Shown one piece after another: positions 26,046 to 34,239 of a stretch of 64,000 bases of DNA. A model generated the notes under the pieces. That model worked only from the letters and a program-made list of their open reading frames with translations. It searched no databases and was not told the DNA's origin. Position numbers and translations under genes: made by a program. This stretch comes from Hymenobacter sediminicola (GTDB lineage Bacteria; Bacteroidota; Bacteroidia; Cytophagales; Hymenobacteraceae), in NCBI RefSeq assembly GCF_014250515.1, contig NZ_CP060202.1, positions 1,547,001 to 1,611,000 on the forward strand, in the 5' to 3' direction. Numbering within the stretch: the stretch's first letter is position 1; every line of letters starts with the position of its first letter.

Positions 26046-27188
26046 CTACCGGCCGCCGGTGCTGGGGGCGGCTGTGAGGCTACGCACCGTGTTCAGCCTG
26101 TCAAGCTTTCCGGAAGCCGTGGTACGAAACTGGGGCACGTACACAAAGTCACGGGGCACTTCGTATTTGCTGAGCCGCTGGCTGAGCAGGGTGCGCAGGT
26201 GTTCCTGCTGGGCGTGGGTCAGCTTGGTGCCTTCTAAAAACGCCGTCACCTGCTCGCCAAGGCGGACATCGGGGCGGCCGGCCACAAAGGCCCGGCGGCC
26301 CTGGCCTAGTTCGGTGAGGGCCACTTCCAGCACCTGTTCCACTTTCTCGGCTTGCACCTTCACGCCGCCGCTGTTTATCACGAAGTCGGCGCGGCCCAGC
26401 CACTCAAACGTGTGCGCATCGAGCAATTGTATCCGGTCGTTGGTGGTGATAAGCTGGTTGTCGGTCACGTCGGCGCGCACTGTCAGGCAGCCGCGGGCGT
26501 CCTGTGCTACCTCTATGCCGGGCAGCACGTGGTAGGTAGTTTGCACATCGGGGCCATTGAGGCGGCGCAGGGCAATGTGCGAGGCAGTTTCGGTCATGCC
26601 GTAGGTGAGGTACACCGGCACCTTCAGCTTCTGAATTTCCTTCTCTAGGCTTTTCTCCACAGCCGCGCCACCCACCAGAATGCCTTTCATGCGGTTGAGG
26701 CGCGGCGCGTGGCCAGCCTCCAGCACTGCGCGCAGCTGCAGCGGTACAAAAGAGGCAAAATCGAACTCTGCGCCCTGCGGCAATAACGCCAGCGGATCGG
26801 CGTGCGGCTCCACAATAGTCAAGTGCATGTTCCGCTCGAAACCGCGCACCAGCATCATAATGCCGCCTACATACTCGCAGTTCAGGCACACCAGCATCCG
26901 GTCGCCGGGGCCCAAGTCGAAGTAGTCGCCGGTGCGGCGGGCCGACGCTGTCAGCTGCTGCCGCTTCATCGTAAGCGACTGGGGCTGGCCTGTGGAGCCG
27001 GAAGTGCGCAGCCCAAACTCCAGAGTGCCATTGAGCCACTGCCGGCAAAAGTCGAGGACGCGGGCCTCATAGCCGTTGAGGTCTTTGGGAGCCTGCGCGG
27101 GATACTTCTGGATATCGGCGTAGCGGAATTCGCGGCCATTAAGCAGCAGGGAGTCGGGCAGGGTAGGAGTATGGAGAGCAGCAGCCAT
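26046..27188 (-). CDS. menE: O-succinylbenzoate--CoA ligase-type AMP-forming enzyme
   Basis: 380-residue adenylate-forming ligase. The P-loop-like motif is RTSGSTGQPQSLTMKR (about residues 61-76), with YGMTETASH (about 196-204) and the hinge and lid INSGGVKVQAEKVE, ending in the A10 lysine motif ASGKLDRL. The short N-terminal part (no long 100-residue lead) is typical of Bacteroidota MenE. It would activate o-succinylbenzoate with CoA in menaquinone synthesis. MenB, MenD and MenF are encoded 1.5-6 kb upstream on the same strand, which supports the assignment. Confidence 0.87.
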   Translation of the reverse strand: MAAALHTPTLPDSLLLNGREFRYADIQKYPAQAPKDLNGYEARVLDFCRQWLNGTLEFGLRTSGSTGQPQSLTMKRQQLTASARRTGDYFDLGPGDRMLVCLNCEYVGGIMMLVRGFERNMHLTIVEPHADPLALLPQGAEFDFASFVPLQLRAVLEAGHAPRLNRMKGILVGGAAVEKSLEKEIQKLKVPVYLTYGMTETASHIALRRLNGPDVQTTYHVLPGIEVAQDARGCLTVRADVTDNQLITTNDRIQLLDAHTFEWLGRADFVINSGGVKVQAEKVEQVLEVALTELGQGRRAFVAGRPDVRLGEQVTAFLEGTKLTHAQQEHLRTLLSQRLSKYEVPRDFVYVPQFRTTASGKLDRLNTVRSLTAAPSTGGR

Positions 27189-27289
27189 GGAAAGGAGCGA
27201 AAAGCGGAGGCGTAAAGATTTTCAGAAACAACCACATCCGCATACGAAGCTCCCACCCAAATGGCAGGAAAATCAGCTATGGCTTGACA

Positions 27290-27320
27290 TTGAGAGGATT
27301 AAAGCCGTAACTTAACCTTG
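27290..27320 (+). promoter_or_regulatory. Promoter of the 72-residue protein gene
   Basis: TTG at 27290-27292, a 20-base spacer, and TAACCTTG at 27313-27320, one change from TAnnTTTG. The start codon is 20 bases further on. Confidence 0.5.
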
Positions 27321-27340
27321 TCCACCAAGCCTCAACCGCC

Positions 27341-27559
27341 ATGACTACTCCCGTCGCCAGCCCTTTTGCCTTGGTCCGCACCTTCGTCTTTCGGCGCTAC
27401 CTCACGCTGCGCCGCCATATTGCCACGCCCGCCGTTGATCTGGCTGCCAAAGCGGCCCGCCGCGCCCGCAAGCTGCGGAAGAAAGAAGCCAAGGATGAAA
27501 GGTTGCGCAACTTCTTCGGCTGGTGTGCCGGCTGCGAGGCCTATGGCTCCATATTCTAA
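27341..27559 (+). CDS. Small basic protein, unknown function
   Basis: 72 residues from ATG 27341. The middle is strongly basic (AKAARRARKLRKKEAKDERL, helical), and the end has a Cys pair in FFGWCAGCEAYGSIF. The basic helix may bind nucleic acid or ribosome, and the CxxC could bind metal. It has its own promoter and an unusually strong terminator, which supports a real gene. It lies divergent from menE. Confidence 0.6.
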   Translation: MTTPVASPFALVRTFVFRRYLTLRRHIATPAVDLAAKAARRARKLRKKEAKDERLRNFFGWCAGCEAYGSIF

Positions 27560-27627
27560 CGAACCTGCTAGCAACAGAAAGCGCCATTCCTGAATAGGAG
27601 TGGCGCTTTCTGTTGCTAGCAGGTTCG
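27560..27627. terminator. Very long bidirectional terminator hairpin
   Basis: 32-base arms, 27560-27591 and 27596-27627, pair with one mismatch around a GAAT loop. The left arm begins one base after the stop of the small gene, and the right arm ends 13 bases from the stop of the convergent gene at 27640. It is much longer than other terminators here. Confidence 0.75.
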
Positions 27628-27639
27628 GTGAACAAGCCC

Positions 27640-28158
27640 TTACGCCGTTGCTGCAATGACTGTCATCCCCGTTACGATGCTCATGTAGTAGTTCGCACAG
27701 TGTACGGTTGTCAGCAGCAGCAATGCGTGGTTGTCAAAGGCATCAAACTCAGCGGTAGCCGAAAGACTATAGTCGTGGTTGATGTTGCTCCACTTGAAGT
27801 CGGGCTGAATGGTCAACATTTCTTGGCCGTCCTTATCCTGGAGGATATACGTGTTTTTAAACAGGCTTTTCTGTTTAAAAATGAAAGCTTTTCGGTGAAT
27901 TCTTGACTTGATAAGAATATTGCCGCCCCAGTTCATTCTGAAGTTCAGGACGACAGTATCATGAGCTTTTACCTCGATTGTGGTTCCCCAAGCACCACGA
28001 GGCGCAATTTGAAAAGTGGAACCGTCTGCGAGTGTGATGACGGCTTTAAACGAAAACCACTCGGTATACTGCAAGGTCCCCAATACCAGCTCATCGGCCA
28101 CCAGCTGGAAGTCCCGTTTTCCGCTAGCTGTTACCTTATATGCTGCCATAGTATTCAT
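27640..28158 (-). CDS. Hypothetical protein, tubby/LURP-one-like pattern
   Basis: 172 residues from ATG 28158 (ATG 28149 also possible); no signal peptide. Alternating strands (DFQLVADELVLGTLQY, FKAVITLADGSTFQI, TTIEVKAHDTVVLNF), then KNTYILQDKDGQEMLTIQPD and a hydrophobic C-terminal helix (ALLLLTTVHCANYYM), resemble the LURP-one-related/tubby C-terminal fold. That is a weak, fold-level call. The gene is lower in GC than its surroundings, which may mean transfer. It lies downstream of the DUF6370 gene on the same strand. Confidence 0.55.
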   Translation of the reverse strand: MNTMAAYKVTASGKRDFQLVADELVLGTLQYTEWFSFKAVITLADGSTFQIAPRGAWGTTIEVKAHDTVVLNFRMNWGGNILIKSRIHRKAFIFKQKSLFKNTYILQDKDGQEMLTIQPDFKWSNINHDYSLSATAEFDAFDNHALLLLTTVHCANYYMSIVTGMTVIAATA

Positions 28159-28195
28159 ACATCAGGGTGCCAAAACAGTACAAGATGGCCTCGCT

Positions 28196-28558
28196 TTATC
28201 GGGTGCGTTCCGGCTTTGGCAGGAGTTGAAAATATGTGGCTCGAAATCGGTTGTTCACCACTTCGCCCTGCACCTCCGCCTTGCGGATGGCATTGCAGAA
28301 CCCATCAGTGGCATGGGCGTCGCCGTGCGAGTCGATAGTAGTCCCGTCCACGAAGTAGGCCTTGCCATCCAGCCGTACCGCCAGGTCGCAGCCCTTACCG
28401 GGCAGTCCGAGGCGGCACTGCCCACAGCCCGCCTCCGCCAGCAGCACTGGTTTGGCCGAATCGGGTGCAGGCGCGCTAGCAACTGGTTGGGTAGATTGAG
28501 CCTGTACGGTAGCCGCCGTAGGCAAGCTAAGCAGAAGCAGCATCCACAAAGATTTCAT
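28196..28558 (-). CDS. DUF6370 family secreted protein
   Basis: 120 residues: signal peptide (MKSLWMLLLLSLPTAATVQA), an Ala/Pro linker, then the conserved domain with CGQCRLGLPGKGCDLAVRLD, GKAYFVDGTTIDSHGDAHA, DGFCNAIRKAEVQGEV and RFRATYFQLLP. The four Cys and the HGDAH segment are conserved in the family and could bind metal, but no function is established. It lies between menB and the gene at 27640 on the same strand. Confidence 0.8.
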   Translation of the reverse strand: MKSLWMLLLLSLPTAATVQAQSTQPVASAPAPDSAKPVLLAEAGCGQCRLGLPGKGCDLAVRLDGKAYFVDGTTIDSHGDAHATDGFCNAIRKAEVQGEVVNNRFRATYFQLLPKPERTR

Positions 28559-28676
28559 AGCCAGAGGAGTTGAGCGTTGGTCAAGCGAAGATAGGTACGC
28601 GTGGATAAGCTAGGTAAAAAAACTGCCCGCCCGCAAGCGGGCAGGCAGCAATCCGGCAACTGCTAACTGCAGTGGC

Positions 28677-29501
28677 TCATGGGAACTTGGGGTACTTCGA
28701 GAAGTCGGGCTTGCGCTTCTCGATGAAGGCGTTTTTGCCTTCTTTGGCTTCCTCCGAAAGGTAGTAGAGCAAGGTGGCGTTGCCAGCCAGTTCCTGAATA
28801 CCGGCCTGGCCGTCCAACTCCGCGTTGAAGCTGGATTTTAGCATGCGCAGGGCCAAGGGGCTTTTCTCCAGAATCTTGTGGCACCAGGCCACCGTGGTTT
28901 CCTCCAGCTTGTCGAGGGGCACTACCTTGTTCACTAGACCCATGTCGAGGGCTTCCTGGGCGTCGTACTGGTCGCAGAGGAACCAGATTTCGCGGGCCTT
29001 CTTCTGGCCTACCACGCGGGCCAAGTAGGAGGCGCCAAAGCCACCGTCAAACGAGCCCACGTTCGGGCCAGTCTGGCCGAAACGGGCGTTATCGGCGGCA
29101 ATACTCAAGTCGCAGACCACGTGCAGCACGTGCCCGCCACCAATGGCCCAGCCAGCCACCATGGCTACCACCGGCTTCGGGATGGAGCGAATCATTTTCT
29201 GCAGATCCAGCACGTTCAGGCGCGGCACGGTGTCCTCGCCGATGTAGCCGCCGTGGCCACGCACGCTCTGGTCGCCGCCCGAGCAGAAGGCTTTGCCGCC
29301 TTCGCCAGTGAGAATGATGACGCCGATATCCGTGCGGTTGCGGCAGATATCCATGGCTTCAATCATCTCCTGCACCGTGAGCGGGGTGAAGGCATTGTGC
29401 ACCTGCGGGCGGTTGATACTGATTTTGGCGATACCGCCAGCCTGCGTGAAGAGAATTTCGCGGAACTCCTTGATAGGGGTCCAGGTAAGTTGTTCGGCCA
29501 T
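28677..29501 (-). CDS. menB: 1,4-Dihydroxy-2-naphthoyl-CoA synthase
   Basis: 274 residues from ATG 29501 (a start at 29525 adds eight hydrophobic residues and is less likely). A crotonase fold with the MenB hallmarks: [15 protein letters not shown] (CoA and oxyanion site), [20 protein letters not shown], the [18 protein letters not shown] loop and the C-terminal [11 protein letters not shown]. It closes the second ring of the naphthoquinone from OSB-CoA. Upstream on the same strand is menD, separated by a palindromic repeat. Confidence 0.95.
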   Translation of the reverse strand: MAEQLTWTPIKEFREILFTQAGGIAKISINRPQVHNAFTPLTVQEMIEAMDICRNRTDIGVIILTGEGGKAFCSGGDQSVRGHGGYIGEDTVPRLNVLDLQKMIRSIPKPVVAMVAGWAIGGGHVLHVVCDLSIAADNARFGQTGPNVGSFDGGFGASYLARVVGQKKAREIWFLCDQYDAQEALDMGLVNKVVPLDKLEETTVAWCHKILEKSPLALRMLKSSFNAELDGQAGIQELAGNATLLYYLSEEAKEGKNAFIEKRKPDFSKYPKFP

Positions 29502-29533
29502 AAGGAAAGAGGAAAAGAGAAACAAAAATACCT

Positions 29534-29631
29534 GTCATCCTGAGCCTGCGAAGGACCTGATTATGTCACTGCGAGTCGTTGTGACGATACTCGTGGGAAG
29601 TGCATAAGGTCCTTCGCAGGCTCAGGATGAC
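29534..29631. repeat. Palindromic repeat, GTCATCCTGAGC type (copy 4)
   Basis: 98 bases with perfect 25-base terminal inverted repeats (GTCATCCTGAGCCTGCGAAG... at both ends). A partly paired middle contains CGAGTCGT and ACGATACTCG. It occupies the menD-menB gap. It is a full-length copy of the family seen at 9344, 10949 and 23674. Confidence 0.85.
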
Positions 29632-29643
29632 AACGGCATGGTA

Positions 29644-31587
29644 TTACGCAAAAGATGACTTTACCGCGGCGCGGTACTGTTCGAAAAACTCGGCGTTGGT
29701 CTTGCTGTCGGTGGTGATTTCGAGCAGACTGGCGCCGGATTCGGGTGCAAAGAAAACGGGTAGCACCGATTCCAGCTCCGCGAAGCTCTGAGCTGTGAGG
29801 TAGCGCAGGTTGAAATCCCGCGCCGTATTGGCGGCCGTAAGTGGCTGGCGCGTCTCGAAAAACTCCTCCAGCTCCGGTTGCTGGCGCGGTCCGTCAATGA
29901 GACGGAAAATGCCACCGGCGTGGTTGTTGAGCAGAATCACGCGCAGGTTGGGCGTGGCGTAGTTGTGCCAGAAGGCATTCCGGTCATAAAAGAAAGCCAC
30001 GTCGCCGGTCAGCAGGACCACCGGCCGGCCGGGTTGAGCTAGTGCCGCCCCTACAGCCGTACTCGTGCACCCATCAATGCCACTGGTGCCGCGGTTAGCA
30101 AATACCTCCACGAAGCGGCCGGCCGGCACCCCCAGAATATTGGCGTAGCGCACAGCCATGCTGTTGGCCAGGTGCAGCGCCGTACGGTCAGGAAGCTGCT
30201 GCAGGGCGTGGTAAATGGCCGTAAATTCGTTGAAGGGCTGTTTTGGCGCCCGCATAAAGTCCTGCAGAAACCCGGTAGCCCAGTTCTCGGCCGCCAGCCA
30301 GGGCTTGAGATAAGCCGCTTTGGCCAAAGCCTCAGTGTCGCTGAGCTGCCCGCCGCTGCCGGGCCACACCAGCCGCGGCGTTCCGGCCGGAGCAGCGGGT
30401 CGGGCTACGCGCGTGGCGTCCTGCGCGGCCGTGTGGTTGGGTGTGGTCGTGTAAGAAGCTGAACCGGTAGAAGTGGTGGTCCCGCTAGGAATCGAACCTG
30501 GATCTGAGGACTTTGAGCCTATTATACTCTCCGTTGTGCCAGGCATCTCCGTTAGCGCGGCGAAAAAGTCTGCTGGCTCCATGCGCACCACTTTCGTGAG
30601 CGACTGAAACGTGTCGGCTACGGGGCCGGCTGATTGAATGTGCCAATGCTGAGCCGGCCGGGCGTTGCGCAGATACAGCTTGAGGGCTTTGGAGATGAGC
30701 GACTGGCCGAAGGTGATGAGCAGCTCCGGTTTCAGGGCTTCCTTCAGGCCCGGCTCCGGCACCGCCATAAACACGTCCTGGCGGCCCAGCGGGCGCAGAC
30801 GCTGGTCGTAGTCGGGCGCGGCAGGCAGGTGCAGATTCGCAATCAGGTCGCCCACTACCGGCACCTGGAAGGCGGCGGCAAAGCGGTGCAAAGCCAGCAG
30901 CAGCTCCGTATCGGCCGGGTGCTGGCCGGCTACCAGCAGCACGCGGCTGGTACTCCGGATAGCGTCGCGCAGCTCGGCCAGCGCGGTGGCTGGCAGCTGC
31001 GGCCGCCCGGGCAGCTCGCGCGTCACCTTCACCGCTTCAAACCGCAGCTCCTCGCCGGGTTTAGGGTAGAACGGCTCCCTCAGCGGCACGTTAATCTGCA
31101 CCGGTCCGGCCGGAAACTGCTCAGCCAGCCCAATGGCCTCCGACACAATGCGCGCGGCATGCCACTGCGCATCTGCATGAGACGTGTCGGCCGGAAACTG
31201 GAACGAGCCTTTGGCGTGGGCTCCGTACAAATCAGCCTGCCGGATGGTCTGGCCATCAAGCTGATCTACCCACTCCGGGGGCCGGTCGGCAGTGAAAACT
31301 ATCAGCGGAATCTGCTGGAAGTAGGCTTCGGCCACGGCCGGCGCGTAGTTCAGCCCAGCCGTGCCGGAAGTGCACACTAGCGCTACTGCCCGCCGTTGTG
31401 CCTGCGCCAGCCCCAGCCCGATGAAGGCCGCGGCCCGCTCATCTGGCACCGTGCGCACCTGTATGCTTGGGTGGCGCGCAAACGCAATGGTGAGCGGCGC
31501 GCACCGGGAGCCGGGCGAAAGCACCACGTCCGTGATACCCAGCTGGGCGCAGATTTCGGGGATGTTGTGGATGGCTTGCAGCGACAT
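29644..31587 (-). CDS. menD: SEPHCHC synthase (menaquinone), with an unusual linker insertion
   Basis: 647 residues, about 50-90 longer than usual MenD. N-terminal TPP-type domain: VVLSPGSRCAPLT, DERAAAFIGLGLA (the catalytic Glu region) and VCTSGTAGLNYAPAVAEA. C-terminal TPP-binding part: NRGTSGIDGCTSTAVGAAL, LLTGDVAFFYDRNAFW and VILLNNHAGGIFRLI. It joins 2-oxoglutarate to isochorismate. At about residues 348-400 there is a Ser/Thr/Pro-rich segment. Part of its DNA (30474-30523) looks like the 3' half of a tRNA read in frame. The core motifs on both sides are intact, so the enzyme is probably active. It lies 86 bases after menF. Confidence 0.93.
   Translation of the reverse strand: MSLQAIHNIPEICAQLGITDVVLSPGSRCAPLTIAFARHPSIQVRTVPDERAAAFIGLGLAQAQRRAVALVCTSGTAGLNYAPAVAEAYFQQIPLIVFTADRPPEWVDQLDGQTIRQADLYGAHAKGSFQFPADTSHADAQWHAARIVSEAIGLAEQFPAGPVQINVPLREPFYPKPGEELRFEAVKVTRELPGRPQLPATALAELRDAIRSTSRVLLVAGQHPADTELLLALHRFAAAFQVPVVGDLIANLHLPAAPDYDQRLRPLGRQDVFMAVPEPGLKEALKPELLITFGQSLISKALKLYLRNARPAQHWHIQSAGPVADTFQSLTKVVRMEPADFFAALTEMPGTTESIIGSKSSDPGSIPSGTTTSTGSASYTTTPNHTAAQDATRVARPAAPAGTPRLVWPGSGGQLSDTEALAKAAYLKPWLAAENWATGFLQDFMRAPKQPFNEFTAIYHALQQLPDRTALHLANSMAVRYANILGVPAGRFVEVFANRGTSGIDGCTSTAVGAALAQPGRPVVLLTGDVAFFYDRNAFWHNYATPNLRVILLNNHAGGIFRLIDGPRQQPELEEFFETRQPLTAANTARDFNLRYLTAQSFAELESVLPVFFAPESGASLLEITTDSKTNAEFFEQYRAAVKSSFA
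30474..30523 (-). other. tRNA 3'-half-like sequence inside menD
   Basis: On the minus strand: a T-arm of CCAGG, loop TTCGATT, CCTAG (30485-30501; four of five pairs), then acceptor 3' strand CGGGACC, discriminator A and CCA (30484 down to 30474). Before it stands a CTCAAAG loop-like segment between AGG and CCT. No matching 5' acceptor strand (GGTCCCG) is present, so it is not a working tRNA. It is read through in the menD frame without a stop. Confidence 0.5.
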
Positions 31588-31673
31588 AGGAACAGATAAC
31601 CGGCGGAAGAGAAAAAAGTAACTGCCTTATCAACCCCGATGGCAGCACTTGACCACGTTGAAAACAACCTTAA

Positions 31674-32915
31674 CTACTCATGCAGAATAGCCCCGGCCGT
31701 GCGCAACTTCAACTCCGTTTCCTGCCACTCGCGGGCAGGGTCGGAGTCTATAGTGAGGCCGGTGCCGGCGTAGAGAATGGCCTCGGTAGGACGTAGCTGG
31801 AAGCACCGCAAATTCACGAAAAGGTGAGCCGCGCCGGGTTGCGGCAGGTTTACAGGGCCCAGAAAGCCGCTGTAATACGCTCGGTCGTAGCCTTCGTGCT
31901 TCTCGATAAAGTCCAGGGCTGCCTGCCGGGGCATGCCGCCCACGGCAGACGTCGGATGCAGGAGCCGCAGCATATCGGTGCCGAGCGTGGGAAACGGTAC
32001 CTTGCGCAGGTCCACCATAAAATCGGTGCGTAGATGCAGCACCTCGCCGGCCGCCACCGTGCGCGGCCCGGTTTCCTGGTAGTCGCGCAGGCGCAACTGC
32101 TTGAAGCAGCTCACCACGTAGCGTGCCACTAGGGCCTGCTCCTCAATTTCCTTCTGCCGCCAGATGGCTTCACTGGGTTTGTGGCCCGGTTGCAGCGGCT
32201 GCGTGCCGGCCAGCGCCATCGTGCAGAATTTGCCATCCTGCGTTACCTGGGCCAGTATTTCGGGGGTAGCGCCGAGCCACGTACCGGCGCCGGGTGCACT
32301 CACCAGAGAGCAGAAGGCGGTAGGATAGCGGCGGGTCAGCTCCAGGAAGGCGTTCAGGGCATCGAAGTGAGGCGGCAGCGGCTGGCTGGCGGCCCGGCTG
32401 CTTACCACTTTCAGCACTTCACCGTTTTCTATGGCCTCCACGCTGCGCCGCACCAGCGCAGCATATTCTTCCTGCGGTGCCATGTGCGGTACCGGCTGCG
32501 GACTGATATGCCAGGGAAGGGACGGATTATACTGCTGAGCAGAAAAAGAGTTTGGATTGAGCCACTCCAGCAGCGCGGGCGCCAAGGTGTCGGCTCCTTC
32601 CGCGTCCTCGTTCACCTCCAGCAGTTCTAGGTGTTCTGTATTGAACACCACATCGGCCGGTAGGAAAAGGGCGGGGTTATGGTCGGTGTCGCGGAAGGGG
32701 AAGAAGGCGAAACCGGCCGGCGCGGTAGGCTCCAGGGCCGGCGTCAATCCAATGAGAGCAGCCTCCGCCGAAAAGCTCAAACACAGTTGCACTGCCTCAG
32801 CATTCGGCAGGCGCCACAGGGCTACGGGCAACCCGTGCTGCAGCGCAAACGCCACCAGTTGCCGTAGCCGCTCCGGTGCAGAGCTCGTGCCGGGCCAGGT
32901 CAGGCGGCTTCTCAT
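31674..32915 (-). CDS. menF: Isochorismate synthase
   Basis: 413 residues from ATG 32915. A chorismate-binding enzyme: VRRSVEAIENGEVLKVVSSR, FCSLVSAPGAGTWLGATPEIL, MALAGTQP, KEIEEQALVARYV, LHPTSAVGGMPR (His and the general acid region), GYDRAYYSGFLGPV and AILYAGTGLTIDSDPAREWQETELK. It turns chorismate into isochorismate, the first menaquinone step. The ATG overlaps the TGA of the upstream thioesterase gene by four bases (ATGA), so translation is coupled. The longer frame up to 33119 lies in the thioesterase gene and is a shadow. Confidence 0.93.
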   Translation of the reverse strand: MRSRLTWPGTSSAPERLRQLVAFALQHGLPVALWRLPNAEAVQLCLSFSAEAALIGLTPALEPTAPAGFAFFPFRDTDHNPALFLPADVVFNTEHLELLEVNEDAEGADTLAPALLEWLNPNSFSAQQYNPSLPWHISPQPVPHMAPQEEYAALVRRSVEAIENGEVLKVVSSRAASQPLPPHFDALNAFLELTRRYPTAFCSLVSAPGAGTWLGATPEILAQVTQDGKFCTMALAGTQPLQPGHKPSEAIWRQKEIEEQALVARYVVSCFKQLRLRDYQETGPRTVAAGEVLHLRTDFMVDLRKVPFPTLGTDMLRLLHPTSAVGGMPRQAALDFIEKHEGYDRAYYSGFLGPVNLPQPGAAHLFVNLRCFQLRPTEAILYAGTGLTIDSDPAREWQETELKLRTAGAILHE

Positions 32916-33361
32916 GCCTGAGGCTGGGCCGCAGGTGGCAAATCGATGACGGCCATGGTGATCCGGCTTACACAGACCAGCACGCCCGTTTCCTCGTGCG
33001 TAATCCGGATTTCCCAGACCTGCGTGCTGCGCCCCACATGTAGCGCCGTAGCGCGGCCCACCACATAGCCCGAATGCACGCCTTTGAGGTGGTTGGCATT
33101 GATTTCCAGCCCCACGCAAGCCTTCTTCCGTATATCCACCTGCAGTTGAGCTCCGATGCTGCCCAGGGTTTCGGCCAGGGCCACCGAGGCGCCACCGTGC
33201 AGCAGGCCCATGGGCTGGTGGGTGCGGTGGTCAACAGGCATGCGGCCGGTCAGCGTCCGCTCACCTACTTCCGTCAGCTCTATACCCAGGTGCTCGCCCA
33301 GCGTATTGCGGCACCAGGCATTGAGCTGGGCCAGATCAGGAGAAAGGCGTTCGGTGTCCAT
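32912..33361 (-). CDS. menI: Hotdog thioesterase, probable DHNA-CoA thioesterase
   Basis: 149 residues with a PaaI/MenI-type hotdog fold: the catalytic loop HQPMGLLHGGASVALAETLG (with the Glu typical of the 4HBT-II/DHNA-CoA group), GLEINANHLKGVHSGYV and VWEIRITHEETGVLVCVSRI. It heads the menF-menD-menB run and overlaps menF by four bases. Release of 1,4-dihydroxy-2-naphthoate from its CoA ester, the step after MenB, is therefore the likely role. The gene name is by context and motif. Confidence 0.85.
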   Translation of the reverse strand: MDTERLSPDLAQLNAWCRNTLGEHLGIELTEVGERTLTGRMPVDHRTHQPMGLLHGGASVALAETLGSIGAQLQVDIRKKACVGLEINANHLKGVHSGYVVGRATALHVGRSTQVWEIRITHEETGVLVCVSRITMAVIDLPPAAQPQA

Positions 33362-33390
33362 TGGCAGAGAAAAAGATGTCGAATCAGGGA

Positions 33391-33455
33391 TTTGGGGGGT
33401 GAGAAACTACTTTTGCCCCCAAACCAGCAAAGCTAGCGGGAAAGTGAGCGTCAAA
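33391..33455. promoter_or_regulatory. Overlapping divergent promoters
   Basis: Plus strand: TTTG at 33391 and TACTTTTG at 33408-33415, spacer only 13. Minus strand: TAGCTTTG (33435-33428) with a TTTG at 33455-33452, spacer 16. Both -7 boxes are full matches; both spacers are shorter than the usual 19-20. They would drive the phosphatase gene and the menI-menF-menD operon in opposite directions. Confidence 0.4.
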
Positions 33456-34070
33456 AAAATATACCTTATCCGGCACGGCCAAACCGATTTCAACGTGCGC
33501 GGCATCGTGCAGGGCAGCGGCGTTGATTCGAGCCTGAACGAAGCAGGTCGCCGGCAGGCGGCGCGTTTTCACGCGGCCTATGCGCACCTGCCATTCGACA
33601 AAGTTTACACCTCGGCGCTACGCCGTACCCACGAGTCGGTGCAAGGGTTTCTGGATATGGGCCTGCCGCACGAGCAGCATACAGCCCTGAACGAAATCAG
33701 CTGGGGCGTGCGTGAAGGAACGCGCATCACACCTGAAGAAGACGCCGAATACCAAGGCGTGCTAGACCAGTGGGGCGCCGGCCAGACCCACGCCCGCCTT
33801 ACTGGTGGCGAGAGTCCCGACGAAGTAGCTGCCCGCCAGCGCCCGTTCATTGAGTTGCTGAAAGCGCGGCCCGAAGAAGAAACGGTGCTGGTGTGTATGC
33901 ACGGCCGCGCCATGCGGGTGCTGCTCTGCCAGCTGCTCAACTACCCGCTGCACCACATGGACTCATTTGAGCACCGCAACTTATGCCTGTATCGGCTGCA
34001 TTATTCAGGTGGCATGTTCACGGTGAGTAGTTTTCTGGATGTGGCGCACCTGCAGGAAACAACCGCGTGA
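33444..34070 (+). CDS. Histidine phosphatase family protein
   Basis: 208 residues from GTG 33444; no ATG lies nearby, and the family motif begins at once (KKIYLIRHGQTDFNVRG, with the phospho-His). Then YTSALRRTHESVQ, the Glu region SWGVREGTRI and the second catalytic His in VLVCMHGRAMRVLL. The branch includes phosphoglycerate-mutase-like and cobalamin-phosphate (CobC-like) phosphatases; the substrate cannot be told. The upstream part of the frame back to 33156 is antisense to menI and is not coding. Confidence 0.88.
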   Translation: MSVKKIYLIRHGQTDFNVRGIVQGSGVDSSLNEAGRRQAARFHAAYAHLPFDKVYTSALRRTHESVQGFLDMGLPHEQHTALNEISWGVREGTRITPEEDAEYQGVLDQWGAGQTHARLTGGESPDEVAARQRPFIELLKARPEEETVLVCMHGRAMRVLLCQLLNYPLHHMDSFEHRNLCLYRLHYSGGMFTVSSFLDVAHLQETTA

Positions 34071-34239
34071 CAGGGAAGCTGGCGGCATAGTGAAAGAGCT
34101 TGCCGACCCCCATGCAGGCGCCTCAAACAGGCCCGAAGCAAGCGGGCCCTGCGGGTGGGCTGACCAGTGAAAAAGCAGTTTAAACCCGTGCAGGCGAAAA
34201 TTCGCTTAGTCGAAGGTCTTTCCGGAACACAGAGTTTCG

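Noticed and set aside
30474..30545. A functional tRNA gene inside menD
   Set aside because: Only the 3' half is tRNA-like. The 5' acceptor strand is absent, the anticodon stem does not pair well and one T-stem pair is mismatched, so it was kept only as a remnant.
31674..33119. Longer menF starting at 33119
   Set aside because: The extra part lies inside the menI gene in another frame. ATG 32915, overlapping the menI stop, fits the family length.
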